Shown here: piece after piece, positions 28,604 to 38,554 of the stretch
Numbering within the stretch: the first letter of the stretch is position 1
Layout: every line of letters begins with the position of its first letter
NCBI RefSeq assembly: GCF_900090325.1
Contig: NZ_FMHW01000002.1
Coordinates: 3,535,001-3,599,000 of the forward strand
Source: Micromonospora pallida
GTDB taxonomy: Bacteria > Actinomycetota > Actinomycetes > Mycobacteriales > Micromonosporaceae
Reading direction: 5' to 3'
DNA: 64,000 nt
Position numbers and translations under genes: made by a program
The notes under the pieces: generated by a model
Databases searched by the model: none
What the model saw: the letters and a program-made list of their open reading frames with translations, nothing else
Told to the model about the DNA's origin: nothing

Positions 28604-29445
28604 AGCCGGCAGGCGTGGATGTTGGTGACCAGGATGGCCCGGGCGCCCACCTCGTAGAGCTCGTCCATGATCCGGTGCACGTCGTCGCGGGCCACCATGG
28701 CCTGCACGGCGACCCAGCCCTCCCGGTGCAGCGGGGAGATGGTGGGCGACTCGATGCCGGGGGTCAGCGCGCTGGCCCGTTCCAGCAGGTTCGCCGGCAC
28801 GTCGTAGGCGAGCATCACGTACCGGCGGGCGACCAGGACGCCGTGCAACCGGTGCTGCAACTGGTCGGCCTGGGCGCAGCCGGGGGCACCGGTGCGACGG
28901 ACCAGCACCGCCGACGAGCGCAGCAGCGGCTCACCGAAGACCGTCAGCCCGGCCTGGCGCAGGGTGGCCCCGGTGGAGACCACGTCGGCGACCACGTCGG
29001 CCACGCCGAGGCGGACCGCGTTCTCCACCGCGCCGTCCAGGCGGATCACCTCGGCCTTGACGTCCAGGTCAGCGAGGTGCCGCTCGACTAGACCCGGGTA
29101 CGCGGTGGCGATCCGGTGCCCGCCCAACTCCTGGACGGAGTCGATGTCCTCGGGACGGGCGGCGAACCGGAAGGTGGCCCGGCCGAAGTTCAGGTCGACC
29201 ACCTCCTCGGCCGGCGCGCCGGAGTCGATCAGCAGGTCCCGACCGGTGATGCCCAGGTCGAGGTCACCGGAGCCGACGTAGGTGGCGATGTCCTTGGGGC
29301 GCAGGTAGAAGAACTCGACGTCGTTGGCCTCGTCCCGGCAGACCAGGTCCTTGGCGTCGGTGCGCTGGCGGTAGCCCGCCTCGCGCAGCATCTGGGCGGC
29401 CGGCTCGGCGAGGGTGCCCTTGTTGGGAACGGCGACACGCAGCAT
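28600..29445 (-). CDS. hisG: ATP phosphoribosyltransferase (long form)
   Basis: First step of histidine synthesis, condensing ATP and PRPP. 281 residues, the long HisG form with a C-terminal ACT-like regulatory domain (HREGWVAVQAMVARDDVHRI, then ILVTNIHACRL). Catalytic parts include RVAVPNKGTLAEPAAQML and the PRPP-binding VADVVADVVSTGATLRQAGL. ATG 29445 is preceded by AGGAGC. It lies 44 bases after hisE. Being long-form, it should be inhibited directly by histidine and needs no HisZ. Confidence 0.96.
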   Translation of the reverse strand: MLRVAVPNKGTLAEPAAQMLREAGYRQRTDAKDLVCRDEANDVEFFYLRPKDIATYVGSGDLDLGITGRDLLIDSGAPAEEVVDLNFGRATFRFAARPEDIDSVQELGGHRIATAYPGLVERHLADLDVKAEVIRLDGAVENAVRLGVADVVADVVSTGATLRQAGLTVFGEPLLRSSAVLVRRTGAPGCAQADQLQHRLHGVLVARRYVMLAYDVPANLLERASALTPGIESPTISPLHREGWVAVQAMVARDDVHRIMDELYEVGARAILVTNIHACRL

Positions 29446-29489
29446 GGCAGGAGTGCTCCTTCTTCGATCGGACCGACGGGTGGAGGCAC

Positions 29490-29753
29490 TCACAGATGTC
29501 GGTAGACGTCCTCGAGGTCGAGACCGGTGGCCAGCATCAACACCTGGACCTGGTAGAGCAGCTGGGAGATCTCCTCGGCGGTACGCTCGGCTCCCTCGTG
29601 CTCGGCGGCCATCCACGACTCGGCCGCCTCCTCGACGACCTTCTTGCCGATGAAGTGGACACCCCGTTCCAGCGCGGCGACCGTGCCCGAACCCGGCGTG
29701 CCGGCGGCGGCCTTGGCCTGCAGCTCGGCGAACAGCTCCTCGAACGTCTTCAC
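29490..29753 (-). CDS. hisE: Phosphoribosyl-ATP pyrophosphatase
   Basis: Second step of histidine synthesis. 87 residues, all-alpha MazG-like NTP pyrophosphohydrolase: [20 protein letters not shown], then [18 protein letters not shown] with the metal-binding E-E-x-x-E pattern, and [22 protein letters not shown] 29753 is the start by homology; a longer frame to 29927 is not conserved-looking. It is followed by hisG. The 186 bases upstream to ribH hold nothing I can name. Confidence 0.95.
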   Translation of the reverse strand: MKTFEELFAELQAKAAAGTPGSGTVAALERGVHFIGKKVVEEAAESWMAAEHEGAERTAEEISQLLYQVQVLMLATGLDLEDVYRHL

Positions 29754-29939
29754 GGAAGGCGATTCTCCCAGCTTCCCCACCCCGACGGCCAGCAGGGTGC
29801 GGGTGGGCGGCGCCACCCGGCGACCGACCTGACCCACGCGGTCGGCCTGACCCGGCGGTCGACCTGCCGGGCCGGCGGCCGGCCGGTCGCCGTCGCGGTG
29901 GCCCGAAGGGGTCGGCCGCCGACGCATCGGCCCAGGGGG

Positions 29940-30437
29940 TCAGCCGCCGAAGCCGACCCGCTGGGCGGTGGCGGTCAGGCCCCGGATGGCCAGGGCGGCG
30001 TCGAGCGCGGCGACGGTGGCCGCCCAGCCCTTGTCCTCCGCCGAGCCGGGCAGCCCGGCCCGGTCGCGGGCCTGATCGAGGGTGTCGACGGTGAGTACGC
30101 CGTGGGCGACCGGCTTCCCCTCGTCCAGGGCCACCCGGGTCAGCCCGTCGGTGACCGAGCGGCAGACGTAGTCGAAGTGGGCGGTGGCCCCGCGCACCAC
30201 CACGCCGAGGGCCACCACCACGTCACAGCGACGGGCCAGGGCCTGCGCCACCACGGGCAGCTCGACCGAGCCGGCGACCCGGGCGACCACCGCCCGGGCT
30301 CCGCACGCCTCGGCCGCCGCGACCGCCCGGTCGAGCATGTGGTCGGTGAGGTCGCCGTGCCAGCGGGCGGCGACCACGCCCACGGTCAGGCCGGTCGCGT
30401 CCACCGCGCTCGTTCCGGGTTCGCCGAATCCCGCCAT
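29940..30437 (-). CDS. ribH: 6,7-dimethyl-8-ribityllumazine synthase
   Basis: Penultimate riboflavin step, forming the lumazine from DHBP and the pyrimidine. 165 residues: TVGVVAARWHGDLTDHMLDR, RVAGSVELPVVAQALARR and VVALGVVVRGATAHFDYVCR, where the final stretch holds the catalytic His of the family and TAHFDYV replaces the usual TPHFDYV. Last gene of the rib operon, only four bases after ribBA. Confidence 0.97.
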   Translation of the reverse strand: MAGFGEPGTSAVDATGLTVGVVAARWHGDLTDHMLDRAVAAAEACGARAVVARVAGSVELPVVAQALARRCDVVVALGVVVRGATAHFDYVCRSVTDGLTRVALDEGKPVAHGVLTVDTLDQARDRAGLPGSAEDKGWAATVAALDAALAIRGLTATAQRVGFGG

Positions 30438-30441
30438 CTCG

Positions 30442-31703
<1,262 letters not shown>

Positions 31704-31707
<4 letters not shown>

Positions 31708-32405
31708 GCCGCAGCCTCCAGGTAGCTGTGCGGGACGGAACTGCCAGCCGCCCGCGCGGTCCGCGCCGACGTACGCCACCAGCTGGCGAAGCCCCAGGCG
31801 CAGAAGAGTCCGTAGAACAGGTACATCGCGGCGGAGGGGTAGAAGCCGCCGCGCAGCAGCAGCGGGACACCGACCGCGTCCACCGCGATCCAGAGCAGCC
31901 AGAAGTCGACCCAGCCGCGCGCCATGCCGTACGTGGCGAGCAGGCTGCCGACCAGGATCCAGGCGTCCGGCAGCGGTCCCCAGGAGCCGAGCGCGGCGAG
32001 CACCGGATACGCCGCGGCGGTACCGAGCACGGCGACCGCGAGCAGCCCCAGCCGCTCCCGGCCGGTGGCCCAGCGCGGGGTGACCGCCGCGCGGTCGGGG
32101 GCGCTGCCGAGCCGGCGGGTCCGCGACCAGCGCCACCAGCCGTAGCAGCTCACCACGAAGAAGAAGACCTGCCGACCGGCCTGCCCGTACAGGTCGTGCG
32201 CCTGCGGGGTGGTGAAGACCCCGCCGAGGAAGACGGTCAGCAGCAGGGCGTTGCCCACCATGCCGACCGGCCAGGCCCAGACCAGCCGACGCAGTCCGAG
32301 CAGGGCCGAGGCCAGGCCGAACACGTTGCCGACGATCTCCCGGACCAGCACCGGGGAGCCGGCGACCTCGACTTGGGCGGTGAGCAGCCACGCCAGCGGG
32401 CCCAT
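31704..32405 (-). CDS. ribM: PnuC-family transporter, probable riboflavin transporter RibM
   Basis: Membrane protein of 233 residues with about seven helices and the PnuC signature region ([18 protein letters not shown], and [17 protein letters not shown]). By sequence alone it belongs to the NMN transporter family. Its place between ribE and ribBA under an FMN riboswitch matches the ribM/pnuX riboflavin transporter of Streptomyces davaonensis and Corynebacterium, so riboflavin uptake is the better guess. ATG 32405 overlaps the ribE stop by one base (TGATG). Confidence 0.88.
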
Positions 32406-33016
32406 CAGCGGGCTCCGCCGGTCAGCCGGTCGCCGAGCAGCCGCTCGACGTACTTGGCGAGCACGTCGACCTCCAGGTTGACCGGGTCGCCGGTGCGGCG
32501 GGCGCCGAGGGTGGTCAGCGCGAGGGTGGTCGGGATCAGCCCGACGGCGAACCAGTCGTCGCCGACCGCGGCGACGGTCAGCGACACCCCGTCCACGGTG
32601 ATCGAGCCCTTCTCCACCACGTAGCGGGACAGGTGGGCGGGGAGGCGGAAGCGGACCGTCTCCCACTTCTCGGCCGGGGTCCGGTCGAGCAGTTCGCCCA
32701 CCCCGTCGACGTGCCCCTGCACCAGGTGCCCGCCGAGCCGGCCGCCGAGCGCGGTGGCCCGTTCCAGGTTGACCCGGTCGCCGGGACGCAGCGCGCCCAG
32801 CGCGGTGCGGCGCAGGGTCTCCCCCATCACGTCGGCGGTGAAGACCTCCCGGTCGGCCTCGACCACGGTCAGGCAGACCCCGTTGACCGCGATGGAGTCG
32901 CCGTGCCGGGCGTCGGAGACGACCAGCGGGCCACGGACGGCGACCAGCGCCGAGTCGTCCCCCGTCTCGGTCACCCGGACGACCTCGCCCAGCTCCTCGA
33001 CGATGCCGGTGAACAT
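32405..33016 (-). CDS. ribE: Riboflavin synthase alpha chain
   Basis: Dismutates two lumazine molecules to riboflavin. 203 residues, two tandem six-stranded barrels: [20 protein letters not shown] with [15 protein letters not shown] in the first, and [13 protein letters not shown] with [16 protein letters not shown] in the second. It is complete and of normal length. ATG 33016 follows the ribD stop by one base (TGACATG). Confidence 0.97.
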   Translation of the reverse strand: MFTGIVEELGEVVRVTETGDDSALVAVRGPLVVSDARHGDSIAVNGVCLTVVEADREVFTADVMGETLRRTALGALRPGDRVNLERATALGGRLGGHLVQGHVDGVGELLDRTPAEKWETVRFRLPAHLSRYVVEKGSITVDGVSLTVAAVGDDWFAVGLIPTTLALTTLGARRTGDPVNLEVDVLAKYVERLLGDRLTGGAR

Positions 33017-33017
33017 G

Positions 33018-34079
33018 TCAGCCCTCCCTCTTTCGGGGCAGCGCGGTGATGCGCAGGTCGGGGCCGACCTGCGTGACGTCGACGACCTCCAGGTCGATGG
33101 CCTCGCCGATGGTGCGCACGCCGGCGTCACGCAGGGCGGTCGGTCCCGCGCCGAGCAGCCGGGGGGCGAGGTAGCCGACGACCCGGTCGACCAGACCGGC
33201 GGCGAGGAACCCACCGGCCAGCCGGGGGCCACCTTCCAGCAGGACCGCCCGGACGCCGCGCCGGTAGAGCGCGGTGAGCAGCGCCGACAGGTCGACCCGG
33301 CCGTCCGGGCCGGCGCCGACCTCCGCGGTGGTGGCGATCCAGGTGTCGGCGGCGGCGTCGCGGACCCGGGCGTCACCGGGGGTACGCCCCGCGCCGTCCA
33401 CCACCACCCGCAGTGGCTGCCGGATGGCGAGGCTGCCGTCGCGCAGGTTGCGCACGGTCAGCCGGGGGTCGTCGGCCAGCACGGTGCCGACCCCGACGAC
33501 GATCGCGTCCACCGTGCCGCGCAGCGCGTGCACGTCCATCCGGGCCGCCTCGGAGGTGATCCACATGCTGGTGCCGTCCTCGGCCGCCGACCGGCCGTCG
33601 AGCGTGGCGGCGTACTTCCAGATCACGTACGGCCGCCCTCGGCGGACCGAGGTGAGCCAGGCGATGTTGCCGGCCTCGGCCTCGTCGGCGCGTACCCCCA
33701 GCTCGACGTCGACGCCGGCGGCGCGCAACGTGCCCGCGCCACCGGAGGCGACCGGGTTGGGGTCCGGTACGGCGACCACCACCCGGGCGATGCCGGCCTG
33801 GATCAGCGCGTGGGTGCAGGGGCCGGTGCGGCCGGTGTGGTCGCAGGGTTCCAGGGTGACCACGGCGGTGCCGCCCTTCGCCCGGCTGCCGGCCTGCGCC
33901 AGCGCGACGATCTCGGCGTGCGGCCCGCCGGCGTAGGCGTGGAAGCCCTCCCCGACGATCTCGCCGTCCGGGTCGAGCAGCACGCAGCCGACCACCGGGT
34001 TGGGGCTGGTGGTGCCCAGGCCCCGGGCGGCGAGCGTGATCGCGCGTCGCATCGCCTCGTCGGTGGAGACGCCGGCCAT
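33018..34079 (-). CDS. ribD: Bifunctional riboflavin deaminase/reductase
   Basis: 353 residues. The N-terminal cytidine-deaminase-like domain carries the zinc site HAEIVALAQAG and LEPCDHTGRTGPCTHALI. The C-terminal DHFR-like reductase domain has RPYVIWKYAATLDGRSAAED and VLLEGGPRLAGGFLAAGLVD. ATG 34079 is the first codon after the riboswitch region. First gene of ribD-ribE-ribM-ribBA-ribH. Confidence 0.96.
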   Translation of the reverse strand: MAGVSTDEAMRRAITLAARGLGTTSPNPVVGCVLLDPDGEIVGEGFHAYAGGPHAEIVALAQAGSRAKGGTAVVTLEPCDHTGRTGPCTHALIQAGIARVVVAVPDPNPVASGGAGTLRAAGVDVELGVRADEAEAGNIAWLTSVRRGRPYVIWKYAATLDGRSAAEDGTSMWITSEAARMDVHALRGTVDAIVVGVGTVLADDPRLTVRNLRDGSLAIRQPLRVVVDGAGRTPGDARVRDAAADTWIATTAEVGAGPDGRVDLSALLTALYRRGVRAVLLEGGPRLAGGFLAAGLVDRVVGYLAPRLLGAGPTALRDAGVRTIGEAIDLEVVDVTQVGPDLRITALPRKREG

Positions 34080-34230
34080 CGCCTGCCCCTGCTCTCTCGC
34101 GCGGTGTACGCGCGGGCGGGGCGGGAGGTGGGCATGCGGCGGCGGAGGCCGGGAACGGCGGAGCCGACCCGGCGGGCCCGGAGGGCAGCCGACAACGATG
34201 GCCGGCACCGGGCCTGTCCGTCCCGCGCGC

Positions 34231-34390
34231 TGTCTCCCATCCGGACTGTCTGGGCACGGGTCGCCCCGTCCCCAACCGTCGGCCCCGGAATTTCACCAGG
34301 TCCACCGGGCGGCCGAGGCCGACCGGGTCGCGGGCTGACCACGGTCGAGGCCGTGGATCACCGCCGGTTCGGAATTACACCGAGTCCCGC
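34231..34390 (-). ncRNA. FMN riboswitch (RFN element)
   Basis: Reading the minus strand, the hallmark blocks appear in order: CGGTGTAATTCCGAACCGG, CGGTGATCCACGGCC, CAGCCCGCGACCC, GGTGAAATTCCGGGGCCGAC, and finally AGTCCGGATGGGAGA. These are the conserved segments of the RFN aptamer. It lies ~150 bases upstream of ribD. A TGTAAGACT extended -10-like sequence at 34415-34422 could be the operon promoter. Confidence 0.96.
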
Positions 34391-34492
34391 CAGCGCGTGG
34401 TGGGTACGTGGGAAGTCTTACACGCCGACCGGGGGGATCCGCCACCCCGGCGAGCTACCTCACAGATCCGGAGGGGTTTACGGCCGGCGGGG

Positions 34493-35449
34493 TCAGGGGA
34501 TCCCGCGACGCCGGTCCACGGCCACGTACGAGCCGGGTTGGCTCTTGGCGACCGTCTTCATCTCGGACGCGACCGCGATCGCCTCCAGCGGGTCGGTGAA
34601 GCGTTTCCGGCTGTCGGAGAGGGAGACCCCGATGGAGAGGGTGACCAGGGCGGCCTTGCGGATGTTGCCGCGCCGGTCCTTCAGTTCGACGTACCCGCGT
34701 TCGGCGTCGCCGGGGTCGTAGAGCTTGTCGGCGGAGGTCTCGAAGTCGACCACCGCCCGGGAGGTCAGCGGGCGCACCTGCCCGGGGGTGCAGACGATCA
34801 CGAAGTCGTCGCCGCCGACGTGGCCGAGGAAGGCCGGCGGTAGTCCGATCGACACCACCGCCCGGTGCAGACTGCGGGCCAGGGCGGAGATGAAGTCGTC
34901 GCCCCGGACGAAGCCGTACCGGTCGTTGACGCTCTTGAAGCGGTCGATGTCGATGTAGCCGACGGCGTAGTCGGTGCCGCTGCGGACCCGGTCGCTGATC
35001 TCCCGGCGGATCCGGCTGTTGCCGGGCAGCCCGGTCAGCGGGGAGACCTCCCGGAACTCCTTGTTGCGGCGCAGCGTCGAGCTGACCCGGGCCACCAGTT
35101 CGGCGGTGTCGAAGGGCTTGACCAGGTAGTCGTCGGCCCCGGCACTGAGCCCGTGCACCTTGTCGACGGTCATGCTCTTGGCGGTCAGCATGATCACCGG
35201 CAGGGCGGAGGTCAACGGGTTGGCGCGCAGCCGGCGGGTCAGCTCCAGACCGTCGATCCGGGGCATCATCAGGTCGACCACGGCCAGGTCCGGGCGCTGT
35301 CGCTCGATCACCTCGAGCGCCTCCTGCCCGTCGGCCGCGTGGATCACGTCGAAGCCGTGCAGCCGGAGGTTGAACTCGACGAACCGGGCGATGTCCTCGT
35401 CGTCGTCGACGACGAGGATGACGTCGGGATGCTCGCCGGTGGGCTCCAC
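34493..35449 (-). CDS. Response regulator with GGDEF (diguanylate cyclase-like) output
   Basis: 318 residues. The receiver domain (8-125) has the acidic triad VVDDDED (D15-D17), phospho-acceptor D59 in VVDLMMP, T89 and K111. A short linker leads to a GGDEF domain (about 135-300) starting VSPLTGLPGNSRI and YIDIDRFKSVNDRYGFVRGD. The active-site loop reads GGDDF (212-216), a Glu-to-Asp change from GGDEF, and no RxxD inhibitory site precedes it. It may make c-di-GMP less efficiently or not at all. GTG 35449 lies three bases after the rpe stop. No partner kinase is adjacent. Confidence 0.9.
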   Translation of the reverse strand: MEPTGEHPDVILVVDDDEDIARFVEFNLRLHGFDVIHAADGQEALEVIERQRPDLAVVDLMMPRIDGLELTRRLRANPLTSALPVIMLTAKSMTVDKVHGLSAGADDYLVKPFDTAELVARVSSTLRRNKEFREVSPLTGLPGNSRIRREISDRVRSGTDYAVGYIDIDRFKSVNDRYGFVRGDDFISALARSLHRAVVSIGLPPAFLGHVGGDDFVIVCTPGQVRPLTSRAVVDFETSADKLYDPGDAERGYVELKDRRGNIRKAALVTLSIGVSLSDSRKRFTDPLEAIAVASEMKTVAKSQPGSYVAVDRRRGIP

Positions 35450-35452
35450 GGC

Positions 35453-36133
35453 TCAGACCCCGGCTGCCGCGCGTTCGGCCAGGGCGCGCAGCCGGTTCAC
35501 CGCCTCGGCCGGATCGTCGGCGCCGTACACCGCCGTACCGGCGACGAACGCGTCCGCGCCGGCCTCGGCGGCCTGCGCGATGGTGTCGGCGGCGATCCCC
35601 CCGTCCACCTCGATGCGCAACTCCAGGTGGCCGGCGGCGACGTGCCGGCGCGCGGTGCGGACCTTGTCCAGCAACTGCGGGATGAACCGCTGGCCGCCGA
35701 AGCCGGCCTTGATCGTCATGATCAGCAGGGTGTCGAAGCTGGGCAGGATCTCCAGGTACGGCTCGATCGGGGTGTCCCGGTCGATCGCCAGTCCGGCCTT
35801 CGCCCCGGCCGAGCGCAGGTCCCGGGCGAGCGCCACCGGGTTGTCGCAGGCCTCGGCATGGAAGGTCACGTTGTACGCGCCGGCGTCGGCGTACCCGGGG
35901 GCCCAGCGACGGGGATCCTCGATCATCAGGTGCACGTCGAAGGGCAGCGCGGTGACGGCCCGCAGGCTCTGCACCACGGGCAGCCCGATGGTCAGGTTGG
36001 GCACGAAGTGGTTGTCCATCACGTCCACGTGCAGCCAGTCCGCGGCGCCTTCCACGGCACGCACCTCGTCGGCGAGGCGGGCGAAGTCGGCGGCGAGGAT
36101 GCTGGGGGCGACGATCGGCGGCGGTACGGTCAC
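35453..36133 (-). CDS. rpe: Ribulose-phosphate 3-epimerase
   Basis: Pentose phosphate pathway epimerase, 226 residues, TIM barrel: [18 protein letters not shown], then [18 protein letters not shown] with catalytic Asp and metal ligands, [10 protein letters not shown], and [15 protein letters not shown] followed by [13 protein letters not shown]. It is complete. GTG 36133 is the first conserved codon. In many actinobacteria it follows rsmB; here the two lipoprotein genes interrupt on the opposite strand. Confidence 0.96.
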   Translation of the reverse strand: MTVPPPIVAPSILAADFARLADEVRAVEGAADWLHVDVMDNHFVPNLTIGLPVVQSLRAVTALPFDVHLMIEDPRRWAPGYADAGAYNVTFHAEACDNPVALARDLRSAGAKAGLAIDRDTPIEPYLEILPSFDTLLIMTIKAGFGGQRFIPQLLDKVRTARRHVAAGHLELRIEVDGGIAADTIAQAAEAGADAFVAGTAVYGADDPAEAVNRLRALAERAAAGV

Positions 36134-36533
36134 CCGGCCAGTGTACGAACGCGGCCGACACCCCCCGGCACCGCGCCGCCACCGCCCACGTCGCGGGACC
36201 GCCGGCACCGGCAGAACGGCCACCCTGCCCGCCGTCCACGTCACCGGACCGCCGGTACCGGCCGGCCTCCACCGTCCAACCGGGACGGCCGGCACGCGCG
36301 GCCGGCTGGTACCGGTGCCGTGGGCTCCCGCGCCGGGACCTCGACTGAGCCGCCCCCGTCACCCGGCCGCGTCGCGTGGTGACCGCTCGTCCCACGTCCC
36401 GAAATCCAGGTCGCCGACCGTCCCACCCGGACGGTCGGTGCCCGCGTGGCTGGTGCCGGTGGCGTATGCTCCTGCGCCGTGGTCCGCCCGCACACGGGAG
36501 GGTGGTCGACGGCCGGCACGGGAGGACGGGTCG
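36134..36533. other. Divergent intergenic region rpe / lipoprotein 1
   Basis: A 400-base gap without a supportable gene. It holds two ~26-base imperfect direct repeats starting CCACGTC at about 36189 and 36236 (each ending near GGACCGCCGG-ACCGGC). A perfect hairpin CCGACCGTCC-N5-GGACGGTCGG lies at 36414-36438, and the GTATGCTCCTGCGCCG promoter-like element, repeated before lipoprotein 2, at 36464-36479. Confidence 0.55.
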
Positions 36534-37430
36534 ATGCGACGATGGTTGAGGGCGTGCGCCCTGAGCGGGGTGGCGGCGCTGGCACTGGCCGGCTGTGGCG
36601 TACCGGATGGCACGGACGGCGACCTGTTCGACGAGTGGGCGGACCTCGCCGCGCCGACGATCTTCCAACCGGCGGCCGACACCTGCCACCCGACGGCGGG
36701 GTCGGTCGGTCACCTCACCTCGTACAACCCGGTCCCCTGCGAGAAGTTGCACGAGGCGGAGACGGTGCTCGTGGGCACGCTGCCCGCCGAGCACTCCGAC
36801 CGGGCCACGCCACCGCCGGCCGGCTCCCCGGCCCGACTGGCCGCCTACGGCGAGTGCGAGAAGGCCGCCAACCGGACGCTCGGCGCGGACTGGCGCTCGG
36901 GTCGGATCGCCCTGCACACCATCCTCCCGTCCGATGCCGGCTGGCGGGGTGGCGCCCGGTGGTTCCGCTGTGACGTCGCCGAGGTCAACCGCCTCGACGG
37001 CCCGACCGTGAAGGGCCGGACGGGCAGCCTCAAGGGCGCGCTGTCCGACGACGCGCCGCTCGCCCACCGCTGCTTCAACGTCAAGCTGGCCAACGACAAG
37101 GTCGACGACATGGCCGAGGTGTCCTGCACGACCAAGCACGACGCCGAGTTCGTCGGCGTCTACCGGGACACCGTCGGAAACCACGACGAACTGGTCAAGG
37201 GCAGCTCACGGATCCACCGCCGGTGCCAGGCCATGGTCGCCAAGTACGCGAAGGTGCCCGACGACGGCAACCTCAAGTACCGGACCGGCACGATCTACTT
37301 CCACCCGTCGGCCGACGAGTGGCAGGACGGCAACCGCGGGGTCCAGTGCTTCCTCTGGCTCAGCAGCCGCAGCCTGACCCGCTCCGTCAAGGGCGGCGGC
37401 ACCAAGGCCCTGCCGATCCGCTACGCCTGA
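36534..37430 (+). CDS. Septum-formation-family lipoprotein, copy 1
   Basis: Exported lipoprotein of 298 residues. The signal peptide RRWLRACALSGVAALALAGC ends in a lipobox with Cys21. The mature part holds two Septum_form-like units, each with Cys-x3-His-x-Ala-Glu: PCEKLHEAETVLVGTLP and SCTTKHDAEFVGVY, probably with disulfides (CEKAAN, FRCDV, RRCQAM, VQCFLW). The function is not known despite the domain name. ATG 36534 has GGGAGGAC upstream. A close paralogue follows, 171 bases downstream, with the same promoter element. Confidence 0.85.
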   Translation: MRRWLRACALSGVAALALAGCGVPDGTDGDLFDEWADLAAPTIFQPAADTCHPTAGSVGHLTSYNPVPCEKLHEAETVLVGTLPAEHSDRATPPPAGSPARLAAYGECEKAANRTLGADWRSGRIALHTILPSDAGWRGGARWFRCDVAEVNRLDGPTVKGRTGSLKGALSDDAPLAHRCFNVKLANDKVDDMAEVSCTTKHDAEFVGVYRDTVGNHDELVKGSSRIHRRCQAMVAKYAKVPDDGNLKYRTGTIYFHPSADEWQDGNRGVQCFLWLSSRSLTRSVKGGGTKALPIRYA

Positions 37431-37601
37431 CCGGTCCCGTCCCGCCGCCCATCCGGCGACGGCTCTGGCCCAGACCACCGTCCCGCGACGGTTCCGGCCC
37501 GGATCACCGTCCTGGAGAATGCCGTCGCCGGGCGGCGGTGCCGTATGCTCCTGCGCCGAGGGCCGCCCGGACGGTGGGGCGATGGTCGGGGGGACGGGTC
37601 G

Positions 37602-38495
37602 GTGCGACGGTGGCTGCGGGCGTGCGCCCTGGGAGTGGTGGCGGCCCTGGCCGTGACCGGCTGTGGCGCGCCGGAGGGCACCGATGGTGACCTCACCGAC
37701 GACTGGCCGGCTGTCACCGAACCGGTGATCTTCCAACCCGAGAACGGCGTCTGCCACCAGGTCAGGGCGAAGGCCAAGGTCGGTTACCTGTCCTCGTACG
37801 GGCCGGTGCCCTGCGACCAGTGGCACGAGGCGGAGACGGTGCACGTGGGCACGCTGCCCGCCGAGCACCGCGACCGGGCCACCCCGCCGCCGGCCGGCTC
37901 CCCGGCCCGGCGGGCGGCACACGCCGAGTGCGAGAAGGCCGCCAACCGGGCACTCGGCGGCGACTGGCGCACGGGGCGGACGTTCGTGGACGCGGTGTTC
38001 CCGTCCGAGTACGGCTGGCGGGGCGGGGCCCGCTGGTTCCGCTGCGACGTCGGCGAGATCGCGACGCTCCACAACCCGTACGCCAAGCCTCGGACCAGCA
38101 GTATCCGGGGCGCGCTGGCCGGGGACGCGCCGCTCGCCCACCGGTGCTTCAATCCGCAGAAGACCGGTGACGACATCACGGCCATGGAGGCGGTGTCCTG
38201 CGACAGCCGGCACCACGCCGAGTTCGTCGGCCTCTACCGGGAGACCGTCAAGGACCACGCCGACCTGGACGACAACCAGCGGGCGCGACGGCGGTGCCGC
38301 CCCCTGATCGCGAAGTACATCGGGGTGCCGAACAATGCCACCGTCGCGGTCCAGAGCGGGTTCATCACCTACTACCCGACCGAGGAACTCTGGCAGGACG
38401 GCACCCGCACCGTGCAGTGCTTTCTCTGGTTCCCCTCGCGCGACCTGACCCGCTCGCTCAAGGGCGGTGGGCCGAGGGCCCTGCCGGTCCGCTGA
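37602..38495 (+). CDS. Septum-formation-family lipoprotein, copy 2
   Basis: Paralogue of the preceding gene, 297 residues, alignable end to end (shared LPAEH-DRATPPPAGSPAR and RGGARWFRCDV segments). The signal peptide ends AALAVTGC (Cys21). Two Cys-x3-His-Ala-Glu units: PCDQWHEAETVHVGTLP and SCDSRHHAEFVGLY. GTG 37602 aligns with the ATG of copy 1. GTATGCTCCTGCGCCG recurs at 37543-37558 just upstream, so gene and promoter were duplicated together. Convergent with rsmB. Confidence 0.85.
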   Translation: MRRWLRACALGVVAALAVTGCGAPEGTDGDLTDDWPAVTEPVIFQPENGVCHQVRAKAKVGYLSSYGPVPCDQWHEAETVHVGTLPAEHRDRATPPPAGSPARRAAHAECEKAANRALGGDWRTGRTFVDAVFPSEYGWRGGARWFRCDVGEIATLHNPYAKPRTSSIRGALAGDAPLAHRCFNPQKTGDDITAMEAVSCDSRHHAEFVGLYRETVKDHADLDDNQRARRRCRPLIAKYIGVPNNATVAVQSGFITYYPTEELWQDGTRTVQCFLWFPSRDLTRSLKGGGPRALPVR

Positions 38496-38554
38496 CCTCG
38501 CGGCCCCGGACCGCGACAGGGCCGTGCCGACCCGCCGATGTCGTCGCCCGGTGG

